A program made the translations under genes and the position numbers. Shown in pieces: positions 47,233 to 58,038 of a stretch of 64,000 bases of DNA. Under the pieces are notes generated by a model. The model did not search any database, was not told the origin of the DNA, and was given only the letters and a program-made list of their open reading frames with translations. Source of the stretch: an uncultured Clostridia bacterium (GTDB taxonomy: Bacteria > Bacillota > Clostridia > Oscillospirales > Acutalibacteraceae); NCBI GenBank assembly GCA_947593615.1, contig CANQDR010000002.1, positions 30,503-94,502 on the forward strand, given 5' to 3'. Each line of letters starts with the position of its first letter. Positions within the stretch are counted from its first letter, which is position 1.

Positions 47233-49875
47233 TTAAACAGTTTCGCTGTTGTTGCCGTAATAAGCGTTGAGATACATCTGCTTGATTTCTTTAAACAGCG
47301 GATACCTTGGATTAGCACCTGTGCACTGGTCGTCAAATGCCTGCTCAACCATATCGTCAAGTCTGTTGAGGAAGTCCGTTTCGTCAACGCCGTACTCCTG
47401 AATTGAATTCTTTATGCCAACGCTTGCTTTAAGGTCGTTTATAGCCTTAATAAGGTTTTCAACGCTTTCAGCGTCGTTTTTACCTGCAAGACCAAGATAT
47501 TTTGCAACCTCGGCATAGCGAGATTGTGTTTTAGGATGGTCATACTGAGGGAATGTACCCATCTTTGCAGGAACTTCAACAGAGTTAAATCTGATTACCT
47601 GCTCAATCATAAGCGCATTAGCAATACCATGCGGGAGATGATGGAAAGCGCCGAGCTTATGAGCCATTGAGTGGCATACGCCGAGGAAGGCGTTTGCAAA
47701 TGCCATACCTGCCATTGTAGCTCCGTGAGCAACCTTTTCACGAGCAAACGGTTCATTCATACCGTTGTTATAGCAGGCAGGAAGATACTTGAAGATAACT
47801 TCAAGAGCTCTGAGAGCAAGGCCGTCGGTAAAATCTGTAGCCATCATTGAAGCGTAAGCCTCAAGTGCGTGGGTAACAGCGTCAATACCTGATGCAGCAG
47901 TAAGTCCTTTAGGACCGCTCATCATATTGTCAGCGTCAACGATTGCCATATTTGGCATAAGCTCGTAATCTGCAAGCGGATATTTAACGCCTGTATTCTG
48001 GTCTGTAATAACTGCGAAAGGTGTAACCTCTGAACCAGTACCAGATGAAGTAGGAACAGCGATAAAGTAAGCCTTTTCACCCATTTTTGGGAATGTATAA
48101 ACTCTCTTGCGAATATCGCAGAAGCGCATAGCCATATCCATAAAGTCAGCTTCGGGATGCTCATAGAGAACCCACATAATTTTAGCTGCGTCCATAGCTG
48201 AACCGCCGCCGAGTGCAATAATTACATCAGGCTCGAATTTGCTCATAGCCTCAGCGCCCTTTTGTGCAGAAAGAAGCGACGGGTCGGGCTCAACATCGGC
48301 AAAGGTCGTGTGAACTATTCCCATTTCGTCGAGTTTGTCTGTGATCGGCTTTGTATAACCGTTCTTATAAAGGAAAGAGTCTGTTACTATAAAGGCTCTT
48401 TTCTTGCCCATAACATCTTTAAGTTCCTGAAGAGCTACAGGCATACAGCCTTTCTTAATATATACCTTTTCAGGTGCTCTGAACCAAAGCATATTTTCTC
48501 TCCTCTCGGCTACTGTCTTAATATTGATAAGATGCTTGCAGCCCACATTTTCTGATACCGAGTTGCCGCCCCATGAGCCGCAGCCGAGTGTAAGAGAAGG
48601 TGTAAGCTTAAAGTTGTAGAGATCGCCTATGCCGCCGTGAGAGGAAGGAGTGTTTACGAGAATACGACAGGTTTTCATACGGGCAGCAAATTCATCGATT
48701 TTTTCTTTTTCGTTTACTGAGTCAATATAGAGTGATGATGTATGGCCGTAGCCGCCGTCGGCAACTAGCTGTTCAGCCTTGGAAACAGCGTCCTCAAAGC
48801 TTTCTGCTTTGTACATTGCAAGTACGGGAGAAAGCTTTTCGTGAGCAAATTCTTCACTGATGTCAACCGATTCAACCTCGCCGATAAGAATTTTTGTTTC
48901 TTCTGGAATTTTAACGCCGGCAAGAGCGGCGATTGTAACAGGCTTCTGACCAACGATTTTAGCATTGAGCGCACCGTTTATAATAATGGTCTTTCTGACC
49001 TTTTCTATTTCTTCGTCATTTAGGAAGTAACAGCCGCGTGCCTTAAATTCTTTTTTAACCTTGCTGTATATTTTCTTTTCGGCAATAACTGACTGCTCAG
49101 AAGCACAAATCATACCGTTGTCGAAAGTTTTTGAGTGAATAATTGAGTTGACTGCCAGGATAATGTCAGCGGACTCATCAATAATAGCAGGTGTATTTCC
49201 TGCGCCGACGCCGAGTGCAGGCTTGCCTGACGAATAAGCAGCCTTAACCATTCCCGGACCGCCTGTAGCAAGAATACAGTCAGCCTCCTGCATAAGCATA
49301 TTTGTAAGCTCAAGCGACGGAACGTCAATCCAGCTTATGATTCCTTCCGGAGCGCCTGCTGCAACGGCGGCTTCAAGAACTGTCTTTGCTGCCTCAATCG
49401 TACTCTTTTTAGCGCGCGGATGAGGACTGATAATGATACCGTTGCGTGTCTTTAAGCAGATAAGCGTCTTAAAGATAGCTGTAGATGTAGGATTTGTTGT
49501 AGGGATTACAGCCGCAATAACGCCGATAGGTTCAGCGATCTTTTTGATTCCGAATGCTTTGTCCTCTTCAATAACACCGCAGGTTTTTACATCCTTGTAA
49601 GCATTGTAAATATACTCGGAAGCGTAGTGGTTTTTAATAACTTTGTCTTCTGCTACGCCCATGCCTGTTTCTTCAACAGCCATTTTAGCAAGCGGAATTC
49701 TCATTTTATTTGCCGCAGTTGCAGCAGCAAGAAAAATCTTATCCACCTGTTCCTGTGTGTAGGTCGCAAAAATCTTTTGGGCTTCTTTAACTTTTGCAAG
49801 AGCAGCATCAAAAGTTTCTGCACTATCTACAATAGGATATTTTTTTGCACTCATTAAATCTACCTCTTGTTTCAC
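47233..49875 (-). CDS. adhE: Bifunctional acetaldehyde-CoA/alcohol dehydrogenase
   Basis: 880 aa; ALDH N-half plus Fe-ADH C-half (GGGSAMDAAK, HSMAHKLGAFHHLPHG); ATG at 49854 is an alternative start. Confidence 0.95.
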   Translation of the reverse strand: MKQEVDLMSAKKYPIVDSAETFDAALAKVKEAQKIFATYTQEQVDKIFLAAATAANKMRIPLAKMAVEETGMGVAEDKVIKNHYASEYIYNAYKDVKTCGVIEEDKAFGIKKIAEPIGVIAAVIPTTNPTSTAIFKTLICLKTRNGIIISPHPRAKKSTIEAAKTVLEAAVAAGAPEGIISWIDVPSLELTNMLMQEADCILATGGPGMVKAAYSSGKPALGVGAGNTPAIIDESADIILAVNSIIHSKTFDNGMICASEQSVIAEKKIYSKVKKEFKARGCYFLNDEEIEKVRKTIIINGALNAKIVGQKPVTIAALAGVKIPEETKILIGEVESVDISEEFAHEKLSPVLAMYKAESFEDAVSKAEQLVADGGYGHTSSLYIDSVNEKEKIDEFAARMKTCRILVNTPSSHGGIGDLYNFKLTPSLTLGCGSWGGNSVSENVGCKHLINIKTVAERRENMLWFRAPEKVYIKKGCMPVALQELKDVMGKKRAFIVTDSFLYKNGYTKPITDKLDEMGIVHTTFADVEPDPSLLSAQKGAEAMSKFEPDVIIALGGGSAMDAAKIMWVLYEHPEADFMDMAMRFCDIRKRVYTFPKMGEKAYFIAVPTSSGTGSEVTPFAVITDQNTGVKYPLADYELMPNMAIVDADNMMSGPKGLTAASGIDAVTHALEAYASMMATDFTDGLALRALEVIFKYLPACYNNGMNEPFAREKVAHGATMAGMAFANAFLGVCHSMAHKLGAFHHLPHGIANALMIEQVIRFNSVEVPAKMGTFPQYDHPKTQSRYAEVAKYLGLAGKNDAESVENLIKAINDLKASVGIKNSIQEYGVDETDFLNRLDDMVEQAFDDQCTGANPRYPLFKEIKQMYLNAYYGNNSETV

Positions 49876-49922
49876 ATAATCATAATTATATTAAATTCAG
49901 CACTGCTGAAAAATATATAAAT

Positions 49923-50639
49923 TTATTTTGTTTCCTCGAAATCAAACTTGTTCGTTTCAGCGTATTTCTGTGCATATGAACCTGCAGGAGCTTTGATTGT
50001 AATTTTGTTAGGACAGTCAGAAAAAGCATCTTCAGCAATTTCTGTTATTGTTGCAGGAAGAGTTACCTCTGTTAAATTCTGGCACTGATAAAATGTGTAA
50101 TGGTCAATTTTAGTAAGCGTGTTGCTTTCTGGAATTGTGACACTTTTAAGACCTGTAGCAGAGAAAGTATAAAGACCTAAATCCTCTATTGTAGGCGGGA
50201 ATTCAATTGATGAAAGATTTCTGCAGTTAAAAAATACGTTGCTGCCCAAAGTCTTAAGGTTTTTTGGGAGCTTAATATCTGTAAGCCCCTGATTGCTTGA
50301 AAAAGCATAGTCCTGAATTTCAATAATTGAGTCAGGTATTTCAACACTGGTAATATTTTTGCCGTTAAATACGCTGTGGCCTATTACGGTAACCTTATAG
50401 TTGTCTAATGATTCGGGAATCTTGATGTCTGTATCCGAGCCGAGATATTCTGTTACCATAAGCTCATTGTTTTCTATTATAAAAAATCCGAAATCTTCAT
50501 TTTTAAAATCTGGTTCTGTAGCAGGTACTTGATAACCGGGTTCCTGTTGGCTGCTGTTTGAACATCCGCATCCCGATAAGCCGATTATTACGGATGTACA
50601 AAGTACACATGCAAGTAATGCGCATAAAATTCTTTTCAT
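49923..50639 (-). CDS. BspA-like leucine-rich repeat lipoprotein
   Basis: Lipobox LSGCGCS; LRR_5-type ITSVEIPDSIIEIQDYAFSSNQGLTDIKLP. Confidence 0.85.
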   Translation of the reverse strand: MKRILCALLACVLCTSVIIGLSGCGCSNSSQQEPGYQVPATEPDFKNEDFGFFIIENNELMVTEYLGSDTDIKIPESLDNYKVTVIGHSVFNGKNITSVEIPDSIIEIQDYAFSSNQGLTDIKLPKNLKTLGSNVFFNCRNLSSIEFPPTIEDLGLYTFSATGLKSVTIPESNTLTKIDHYTFYQCQNLTEVTLPATITEIAEDAFSDCPNKITIKAPAGSYAQKYAETNKFDFEETK

Positions 50640-51059
50640 TTTAAGGATCCTTTCGAAGTTAAAATTTATTTACAAGCTTGTTTTAATTAGGTAAAAACTG
50701 AAAAATTTTATTATAATACCCAGTTAACACCTGATACCATTTTAGCATCATTGTTAAATAATTGTCAATGTTTTTTTGCCTTTTTTTATACTTTTATAGT
50801 GTTATATAATAATTACAAAATGATATCGTTTTTATTAAGTTAAAAGTAACAAAAACCTTAAACATAAAAAGAGGAAGCTGCATTAATGGAAATCATAAGA
50901 AATTAAACAGTTTTTTTAATTATGATTATATTGATTTGTTTAATAAACAGAAAATGTCAAATTAAAATCAAATCCGTTGAAATTTAAAGTTTTAGTGATA
51001 AAATATAAAATGGTTTTAAATGACTTTATATAAATAAGAAGAAAACAGAGGTGTTTTAG

Positions 51060-52295
51060 GTGGATTCATTGAATATTTTGAAAAACCTCGCCATTATTCT
51101 TATTGCTGCAAAGCTCTGTGGACTTATTGCACGCAAATTGAAAGGCCCTCAGGTTGTAGGTGAAATAATAGCCGGTCTTTTAATCGGTCCGTCTGTGTTG
51201 AATCTGGTTCAAAAGGATGACTTCATTACCGGAATGGCTGAAATAGGCGTTATTTTGCTTATGTTCTCAGCCGGTCTTGGCACAAACCTTAAAGAGCTGA
51301 TTAAAACAGGTCCGGTAGCGCTGCTGATAGCGTTAGCAGGAGTTGCAGTTCCTCTTGCAGGAGGTGCGGCAATATACTATGTATTTGGATTCGGCAGTCC
51401 CGACGCGCGTTTCTTTGAGGCTATATTTATGGGAACCGTGCTGGCGGCGACGTCGGTAAGTATTACTGTGCAGGCGCTTAAAGAAATGGGACATCTTAAA
51501 GAAAAGGTAGGTACAACAATTTTATCTGCCGCTATAATCGACGACGTAATAGGCATTATTCTTCTTACCGTAGTAATAGGCTTTAAAAATCCTGACGTTG
51601 ACCCTATAGGTGTTGGAATAAATACCGTTTTGTTCTTTGCTGTTTCAATTATTTTGGGTTTTGCGCTTTACTTCCTGTTTAAATGGATAGACAAACGCTG
51701 GCCTCATTCAAGACGTATTCCTATTTTCGGACTTGTTCTTTGCTTTGCCAGTGCATATTGTGCAGAGGAATTTTTCGGCATTGCAGATATTACGGGAGCT
51801 TACGTTGCAGGTATAATACTTTGTAACATTAAGGATTCAGGATATATTGAAAGGAAAATGGACGTAAGTTCATATATAATTTTCGGCCCTATATTTTTTG
51901 CGAGCATTGGCTTGCAAACCAGCTTCGATAATTTTAATATGCAGGTATTGTGGTTCTCGCTGGCGCTTGTAGGAGTAGCTTTGGCAACAAAAGTTATCGG
52001 ATGTGGAGGAATGGCTCGGATTTGCCGTTTTAACACTCCTGATTCTCTGAAAATCGGAATAGGTATGATGAACAGGGGAGAGGTTGCGCTTATTGTTTCT
52101 CAAAAGGGACTTAATGCGGGACTTATGGACAGCAAGTTCTTTACCGCTGTTATTATACTGATTGTTGTTTCTTCCATAATAACTCCGATACTGCTCAAGG
52201 TTCTGTATTCAAAATGGCCCGGAGAAAATGACACCGAGAATAACAGTGTTATTCCCGATAAGTCAAGAGAAAATAAGAAAGTTCTTTCTCGGTAG
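51060..52295 (+). CDS. Cation:proton antiporter (CPA2-like)
   Basis: 411 aa, multi-TM; LKGPQVVGEIIAGLLIGPSVLN; GTG start. Confidence 0.88.
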   Translation: MDSLNILKNLAIILIAAKLCGLIARKLKGPQVVGEIIAGLLIGPSVLNLVQKDDFITGMAEIGVILLMFSAGLGTNLKELIKTGPVALLIALAGVAVPLAGGAAIYYVFGFGSPDARFFEAIFMGTVLAATSVSITVQALKEMGHLKEKVGTTILSAAIIDDVIGIILLTVVIGFKNPDVDPIGVGINTVLFFAVSIILGFALYFLFKWIDKRWPHSRRIPIFGLVLCFASAYCAEEFFGIADITGAYVAGIILCNIKDSGYIERKMDVSSYIIFGPIFFASIGLQTSFDNFNMQVLWFSLALVGVALATKVIGCGGMARICRFNTPDSLKIGIGMMNRGEVALIVSQKGLNAGLMDSKFFTAVIILIVVSSIITPILLKVLYSKWPGENDTENNSVIPDKSRENKKVLSR

Positions 52296-52404
52296 GTTAT
52301 AGGTACGACCTATAATATTACTGAAGATGATTTCAAAGCATAGCATTACAGATAATATTTTATATAAATTTATACGTACTCTATAATTATGATAATTACG
52401 CTTT

Positions 52405-52434
52405 CGCTCCCTGCATTTGCAGGGAGCGATTTTT
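52405..52434 (+). terminator. Intrinsic terminator
   Basis: CGCTCCCTGCA-tt-TGCAGGGAGCG-ATTTTT. Confidence 0.85.
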
Positions 52435-52796
52435 AACGATATAGGAAGTTGCTTGGTAATGTTCGGGCAAAGAAAGTTTCCGATTTGACGAACCTGTCCG
52501 CTCGAATTGTGAGCGACATCATGTCGCTTTTTTATTTTAAACCGAGCAAAAACAAGGGTTTGTAACAATTTGTAACCAAAAGTGTTTAAAAATATATTAA
52601 TAATCAAGCAATAAGTTGCTTATAATGCCTTAATTTCATAAAAAGCAAAAAATAGGCGATAGGGGGTTGATTTTTCAAAACAAAGATGTTATAATAGTTA
52701 CAAATTTGTTAATAAATGGTGCTAATTTTGTAATCTTACGGGTTAATGCAAAGTTATGTTTACGCCGTTTATTTTCAAATGACAGGAGGTAAAAAG

Positions 52797-54362
52797 ATGC
52801 AGAGAATTAAAAAAATCACTGCAATTATTTTGAGTATTTTTACTCTTTCAAGTGTATGTGTATTTGGAAGTACTTTTTCGGCAGGTGCAAGCGGCACCGG
52901 CGCAGGACTTGCCGAATGGGCACTTAATGCGTACTACAGCGGTTGGTCTTACGTGTATGGAGGCTCAACTCCGGGTGCGGTTGACTGTTCGGGTCTTATT
53001 TATTCATACTGCGGAGGCGAAAGATGCGGAGATCCGCAGCTTAATACAGCCACAGAAAGCGGTTCGGTAAGCAGCGGAATCCCGAGAGTACACGGTCTGG
53101 GTCTATGGCGCCCGGGTCATGTAGGCGTTTATGTAGGCGATGGTATGGAAGTTGACGCCAGAGGTGATGAATACGGAGTATGCTATGAAAGTATTTCGTC
53201 ATCATATTTGGGATGGACATACTGGTTTAAGCTCGCTGCTTGTACATATATTACAAACGGTTGGGAAGAGTTTAACGGTAACTATTATTACTATGAGAAT
53301 GGACAATATATTGTAGACACATCAAGAACTATCGACGGAACTACATATTATTTTGATTCAACCGGTAAATCAAGCAGTACACCGTCAAATACATCTTCAA
53401 GCAGCTCATCTAACTCATCAAGCAGCTCTTCATCGGATAAATCGTCAAATCAGAAGCCAACTTCGTGGAGAAACGGTTCAACAGGTGAAGAAGTTAAGAA
53501 AATTCAGACCCGTCTGACAGAGCTTGGATATTATACAGGCGCTATCGACGGTAACTTTGGAGATGAAACTGAAAAGGCTTACAGAGCATTTCAGGAAGCC
53601 GCAGGGCTTACAGTAGACGGTATTGCAGGCTCTGACAGAGAAGTCCTTTATTCCGACGATGCTCCTTATGCGTCAAAGCCTGAAGAAACTACGACTCCTC
53701 AAACGGAGGAAACTACTTCTCCAACTGAAGAAACAACCGTTGCAGAAGAAACTTCAAATGAGTTCAAAAACGGTGATGAAAATGACAGCGTAAGGGAAAT
53801 TCAGGAAAAACTCGCACAGCTCGGATATTTTGATATTGACCCAACAGGTTATTTCGGAGATTATACAGTTCAGTGCGTAATGAACTTCCAGCTTGCAAAC
53901 GGAATTGAAGCAACAGGCGTTGTTGACAAAGATACATATGACATATTGTTCAGCGATAATGCTGTTGCAAATCCAAACCCTGTTACAGAGGAAACAGAAA
54001 CCGTGGCAGCAGAAGCTGAATCCGGTCCTGTTCAGATGCCTTTAACAACAGATGCATCGGAGTTTATTATCACAAACGAGAAAAATCAGATTTATACGGA
54101 TACAGCTTCCGAGGTTGTTAAGAAAACAAATAAGGTTACAAAAAAGGCGCTTTCAAAGTCATCTTCAGTTATTCCTGCCGCAACTACTGCACAAGTAAAG
54201 AGGACAGCAAACGTGTGGCTGTGGTTTGTGCTTGTAGCTGCAATACTCGGAGCACTTGCAGTTGTATTCTTTATGCGTGACAGAAAGGCAGGAAGATATT
54301 CAAGGTATCGTGCGAAGAAAAGAAAACATGCAGTAAAATCTGATTTTAACACCAGATGGTAA
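52797..54362 (+). CDS. NlpC/P60 cell-wall hydrolase with two peptidoglycan-binding domains and C-terminal TM
   Basis: SYVYGGSTPGAVDCSGLIYS; two PG_binding_1 repeats; Ser/Thr/Glu linkers; SD AGGAGG before 52797. Confidence 0.9.
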   Translation: MQRIKKITAIILSIFTLSSVCVFGSTFSAGASGTGAGLAEWALNAYYSGWSYVYGGSTPGAVDCSGLIYSYCGGERCGDPQLNTATESGSVSSGIPRVHGLGLWRPGHVGVYVGDGMEVDARGDEYGVCYESISSSYLGWTYWFKLAACTYITNGWEEFNGNYYYYENGQYIVDTSRTIDGTTYYFDSTGKSSSTPSNTSSSSSSNSSSSSSSDKSSNQKPTSWRNGSTGEEVKKIQTRLTELGYYTGAIDGNFGDETEKAYRAFQEAAGLTVDGIAGSDREVLYSDDAPYASKPEETTTPQTEETTSPTEETTVAEETSNEFKNGDENDSVREIQEKLAQLGYFDIDPTGYFGDYTVQCVMNFQLANGIEATGVVDKDTYDILFSDNAVANPNPVTEETETVAAEAESGPVQMPLTTDASEFIITNEKNQIYTDTASEVVKKTNKVTKKALSKSSSVIPAATTAQVKRTANVWLWFVLVAAILGALAVVFFMRDRKAGRYSRYRAKKRKHAVKSDFNTRW

Positions 54363-54435
54363 TAAATTAACTAAATCAAATTCAAACGGATTTAATTGTT
54401 TTGATTGTGTGTACAGTTAATTCCGTTTTAAAGAA

Positions 54436-54474
54436 AAACTACTGCCCCACAGAAAAGTGGGGCAGTAGTTTTTT
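54436..54474. terminator. Intrinsic terminator
   Basis: AACTACTGCCCCAC-agaaaa-GTGGGGCAGTAGTT-TTTT. Confidence 0.9.
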
Positions 54475-54564
54475 GGGTGTTTTTGCTGCAAAAAGGCACC
54501 ACAGTATTCTGCGGTGCCTAAGCTTGTATGATAGAATTAACTTTAATTATGAAATAAGGCAATT

Positions 54565-56640
54565 TTATTTTGTTTCATTTGTCTTTTTTTCTTCAGTTTT
54601 TTTAGTTGTTTTTTTTACAGTATTTTTAGAATCGTCAGATTTACTGTCTTTCAGCTTTTTTGCTGCTGCCTTTTTCGTGGCCGCCATTTTAGAAGTGCTT
54701 TTCTTCTTAACAGGCGGTGTAACTTCCTGTTTTAGTTTATAGTACATTACGCCGAGGGGAGGAAGCGTTATTTCAATGGAATAATCAAGCTCGTGATCCT
54801 TTTCGTCCTTAGACATTATTTCTCCGCCGTTAATTATTCCGCATCCGCCGAATTCTTCGCTTTCTGAGTTAAATACTTCTTCGTAAATTCCGTAAACAGG
54901 AACGCCGACTTTATAGTTTTCACGAGTAACCGGCTGGAAATTACAAACACAGATAATTTCGCTTCCGTCATTTGCAATTCTGCGGAATGCGATTACGCTT
55001 TTTTGATAGTCGTCAAGAGCAATCCACTGGAAGCCGTTCCAGTCATAGTCATTTTCATGCATGGCGGGGATATCGCGGTAGAATTTGTTTACCTCAGCAA
55101 AGAAATGATTGAGCTGGCGATGCTTTTCATATTCCAAAAGTCCCCATTGAAGCTGCTGTTCAGCATTCCATTCATCAAACTGACCTATTTCACTGCCCAT
55201 AAACATAAGTTTTTTGCCGGGATGTGCCATCATAAATGAAACAAAGCCTCTTACGCCGGCAAACTTCTGATTATAATCTCCGGGCATCTTATTTATAAGA
55301 GAGCCTTTTCCATAAACGACCTCATCATGCGATATAGGAAGCATAAAGTTCTCGGAGAAGGCATAAACCATACTGAAAGTCAGCGTATCATGGTGATAAT
55401 TTCTCCACAACGGGTCAAGTGAAATATACGACAGCATATCGTTCATCCAGCCCATATTCCACTTATAGTCAAAGCCGAGTCCCATATCCTGTATAGGATA
55501 ACGTGTAACATTCGGCCATGCCGTGCTCTCTTCAGCTATCATCATTGCTTCGGGATGATACATATGAACAACTGTATTGAGCTTCTGCAAGAAGTCAACT
55601 GCAACAAGGTTTTCTCTTCCTCCGTAGGCGTTTGCAATCCATTCGCCGTCCTTGCGGTTGTAGTCAAGATATAGCATTGATGCTACCGCGTCAACGCGGA
55701 TGCCGTCAACATGATACATATCAAGCCAGAACATTGCCGAAGAAATAAGGAAGCTTGTTACCTCATAGCGTCCGTAATTAAAGATATATGTTCCCCATTC
55801 CTTGTGCTCACCTATACGATAATCCTCGTATTCATAACATCCTGTTCCGTCAAAGCGGGCAAGTCCGTGAGCGTCTTTAGGAAAATGAGCAGGAACCCAG
55901 TCAAGAATTACGCCTATTCCTTCCTGGTGACATCTGTCAATAAAGTACATAAGATCTTTAGGCTCACCGTAACGGGAAGTTGCGGCAAAATATCCTGTTA
56001 CCTGATAGCCCCAGCTTCCGTCAAACGGAAATTCCGTAAGAGGCATAAACTCAATATGAGTATAGCCCATATTTTTAACATAAGGAATAATCTCTTCAGC
56101 AAGTTTTCTGTAACTGTATACATTGCCGTCCTCATATTTGCGCCATGAGCCTGCGTTTATTTCATAAACATTTATAGGTTGTTTTGAATGAGGATGTTCC
56201 TTTTTAAAGTTATACCATTCGCCGTCGTTCCATTCATAACCGTTAATTTCATAAACACGCGAAGCATTGTCGGGACGTGTCTGACAATGGAATGCATACG
56301 GATCAGTTTTCAAACGGCGCTCAGACCATGGAGTTTCAACACAGTATTTATAGCAGGCGAATTCCTGCACACCTTCAATAAACAACTCCCATACTCCCGA
56401 TTCAGAAATACGGTACATATAATTTGCATCGCTGTTCCAGCCGTTAAAATCTCCAACCACCGAAACCGACAGGGCATTCGGCGCCCACACCCTGAACACA
56501 ACACCGTCACGGTTGTCCCAGTTTACAAAATGCGAACCTAAAAATTCATATGCATGGACGGACTCTCCCTGCAAAAACTGGTCAAGCGGCGGTCTTGGAT
56601 CGTTTAATTGAAATGCCATAGTAAACCTCTTTTCATCCAA
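54565..56640 (-). CDS. glgB: 1,4-alpha-glucan branching enzyme with Lys-rich C-terminal tail
   Basis: 691 aa; VFRVWAPNA, DGIRVDAVASMLYLDY, LPISHDEVVYGK. Confidence 0.95.
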   Translation of the reverse strand: MDEKRFTMAFQLNDPRPPLDQFLQGESVHAYEFLGSHFVNWDNRDGVVFRVWAPNALSVSVVGDFNGWNSDANYMYRISESGVWELFIEGVQEFACYKYCVETPWSERRLKTDPYAFHCQTRPDNASRVYEINGYEWNDGEWYNFKKEHPHSKQPINVYEINAGSWRKYEDGNVYSYRKLAEEIIPYVKNMGYTHIEFMPLTEFPFDGSWGYQVTGYFAATSRYGEPKDLMYFIDRCHQEGIGVILDWVPAHFPKDAHGLARFDGTGCYEYEDYRIGEHKEWGTYIFNYGRYEVTSFLISSAMFWLDMYHVDGIRVDAVASMLYLDYNRKDGEWIANAYGGRENLVAVDFLQKLNTVVHMYHPEAMMIAEESTAWPNVTRYPIQDMGLGFDYKWNMGWMNDMLSYISLDPLWRNYHHDTLTFSMVYAFSENFMLPISHDEVVYGKGSLINKMPGDYNQKFAGVRGFVSFMMAHPGKKLMFMGSEIGQFDEWNAEQQLQWGLLEYEKHRQLNHFFAEVNKFYRDIPAMHENDYDWNGFQWIALDDYQKSVIAFRRIANDGSEIICVCNFQPVTRENYKVGVPVYGIYEEVFNSESEEFGGCGIINGGEIMSKDEKDHELDYSIEITLPPLGVMYYKLKQEVTPPVKKKSTSKMAATKKAAAKKLKDSKSDDSKNTVKKTTKKTEEKKTNETK

Positions 56641-56751
56641 TAGTTATAATAATATTTTAATAATACATTTATAGTATAATATATTTTTACCAAATATACA
56701 AGTAGTTTTATGTAATTTTATGTAAATATTTTTGGAATTTATGCACAAGTG

Positions 56752-57891
56752 TCATACAATCTTAATAATTCCAAATGTAAAATCTGATTTAGGCATTTCA
56801 GGCTTATTATATGCCAGAGCGGCAATATCTGTGGATAAAATATCCTTTTCAAGCAGTTTTGCCGTATTTCCGCCTTTCTTCAAAGCGTCGCTTACTGACG
56901 TTACAACCTCAAGACGGCTGGTTTTAAGCAGTGACGCACCTTCGCTGTTAAATCCGAGAATTCGTGCGTATTCGACAGGAACGGTCTGCAATTGCTCTGT
57001 TATTCCAAGAAGAGCACAAACAATTATTCTGCGTATTCTTGCGTAAGTGTAACGCTTTGTTTTTACCGCATCTAATATTTCTTTTACGGAATTATATCTG
57101 CGTACAGCGTCCATAATTCTGTTTTCAAGTCCCTCATTCACATCAGGAAGTCTTTTATAATCGTCCGCACTCATACTTCTTAGTTTATATAATACCATTC
57201 TTTCAAGATTTTCGGAATAAGTAATCTGTTTAGGCACTTCGGGCAAATATAAATCAGCAGGTGCATTCTCCCTTAGCATTTTTCGGATTTGTGAGGCTGA
57301 GGCATAGTTTCCGCTTGTCTGTTCGCTGTTGTGAGATACGCCTGTGCGCATTATCGGCAGAGGCTTTACGGAAGAGTCTGCAAGATTTCTGATATATTCA
57401 ACGGCAAGAATATTGTTCGGTGAAGTCAGAACGTCGGCAATTTCATCGCCGAAAATTCTGCGCACTGCAATTTCAAGCGCACGCGGATAATAGTTTCCGC
57501 CTTTCATTTCTTCTCTGATTATATTTTGAACGCTCTCATTTTCGATTGAGCTTGCGGCCTTACATAGATTATTGATATTGTCGCTTTCACAGCCGAAGGC
57601 AAGGTGCTTTACACAGCCAAAAGACTTAGCTATATGAACTCCGCAGGCGGCAAAACGCTGTGCATTTGAAACGGCATAAACTGCTGGAAGCTCTACTACA
57701 AGGTCCGCTCCGTTTTCAAGAGCTGTTTTTGCCCTAAAAAATTTGTCGGTGACGCAAACCTCTCCGCGCTGAGCAAAACTGCCGCTCATTATTGCAATTA
57801 CAGGTTCTCCAGTAAGCCTTTTTGCTGTTTCAAGAAGATATTTATGTCCGTTATGGAACGGATTGAATTCACATATTACGGCTGTAGCCAT
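56752..57891 (-). CDS. tmcAL: tRNA(Met) cytidine acetate ligase (TmcAL)
   Basis: CEFNPFHNGHKYLLETAK; IMSGSFAQRGE. Confidence 0.92.
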   Translation of the reverse strand: MATAVICEFNPFHNGHKYLLETAKRLTGEPVIAIMSGSFAQRGEVCVTDKFFRAKTALENGADLVVELPAVYAVSNAQRFAACGVHIAKSFGCVKHLAFGCESDNINNLCKAASSIENESVQNIIREEMKGGNYYPRALEIAVRRIFGDEIADVLTSPNNILAVEYIRNLADSSVKPLPIMRTGVSHNSEQTSGNYASASQIRKMLRENAPADLYLPEVPKQITYSENLERMVLYKLRSMSADDYKRLPDVNEGLENRIMDAVRRYNSVKEILDAVKTKRYTYARIRRIIVCALLGITEQLQTVPVEYARILGFNSEGASLLKTSRLEVVTSVSDALKKGGNTAKLLEKDILSTDIAALAYNKPEMPKSDFTFGIIKIV

Positions 57892-58038
57892 TGTTTTCCT
57901 CCTGTATTATGACAGTCATATTCCGGAAATAAAATCCAAAAAAGACTTGAAAACACCAAACTATTGGAGTATCATTATATTGTTCTATTATATATTAAAT
58001 TTATATTCAAAGCAATAAAAAGTGAAGGGATGATAAAA

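Noticed and set aside
52405-52540. Possible c-di-AMP (ydaO) riboswitch before the cell-wall hydrolase
   Set aside because: No recognisable ydaO core motifs; kept only as an unclassified structured segment.
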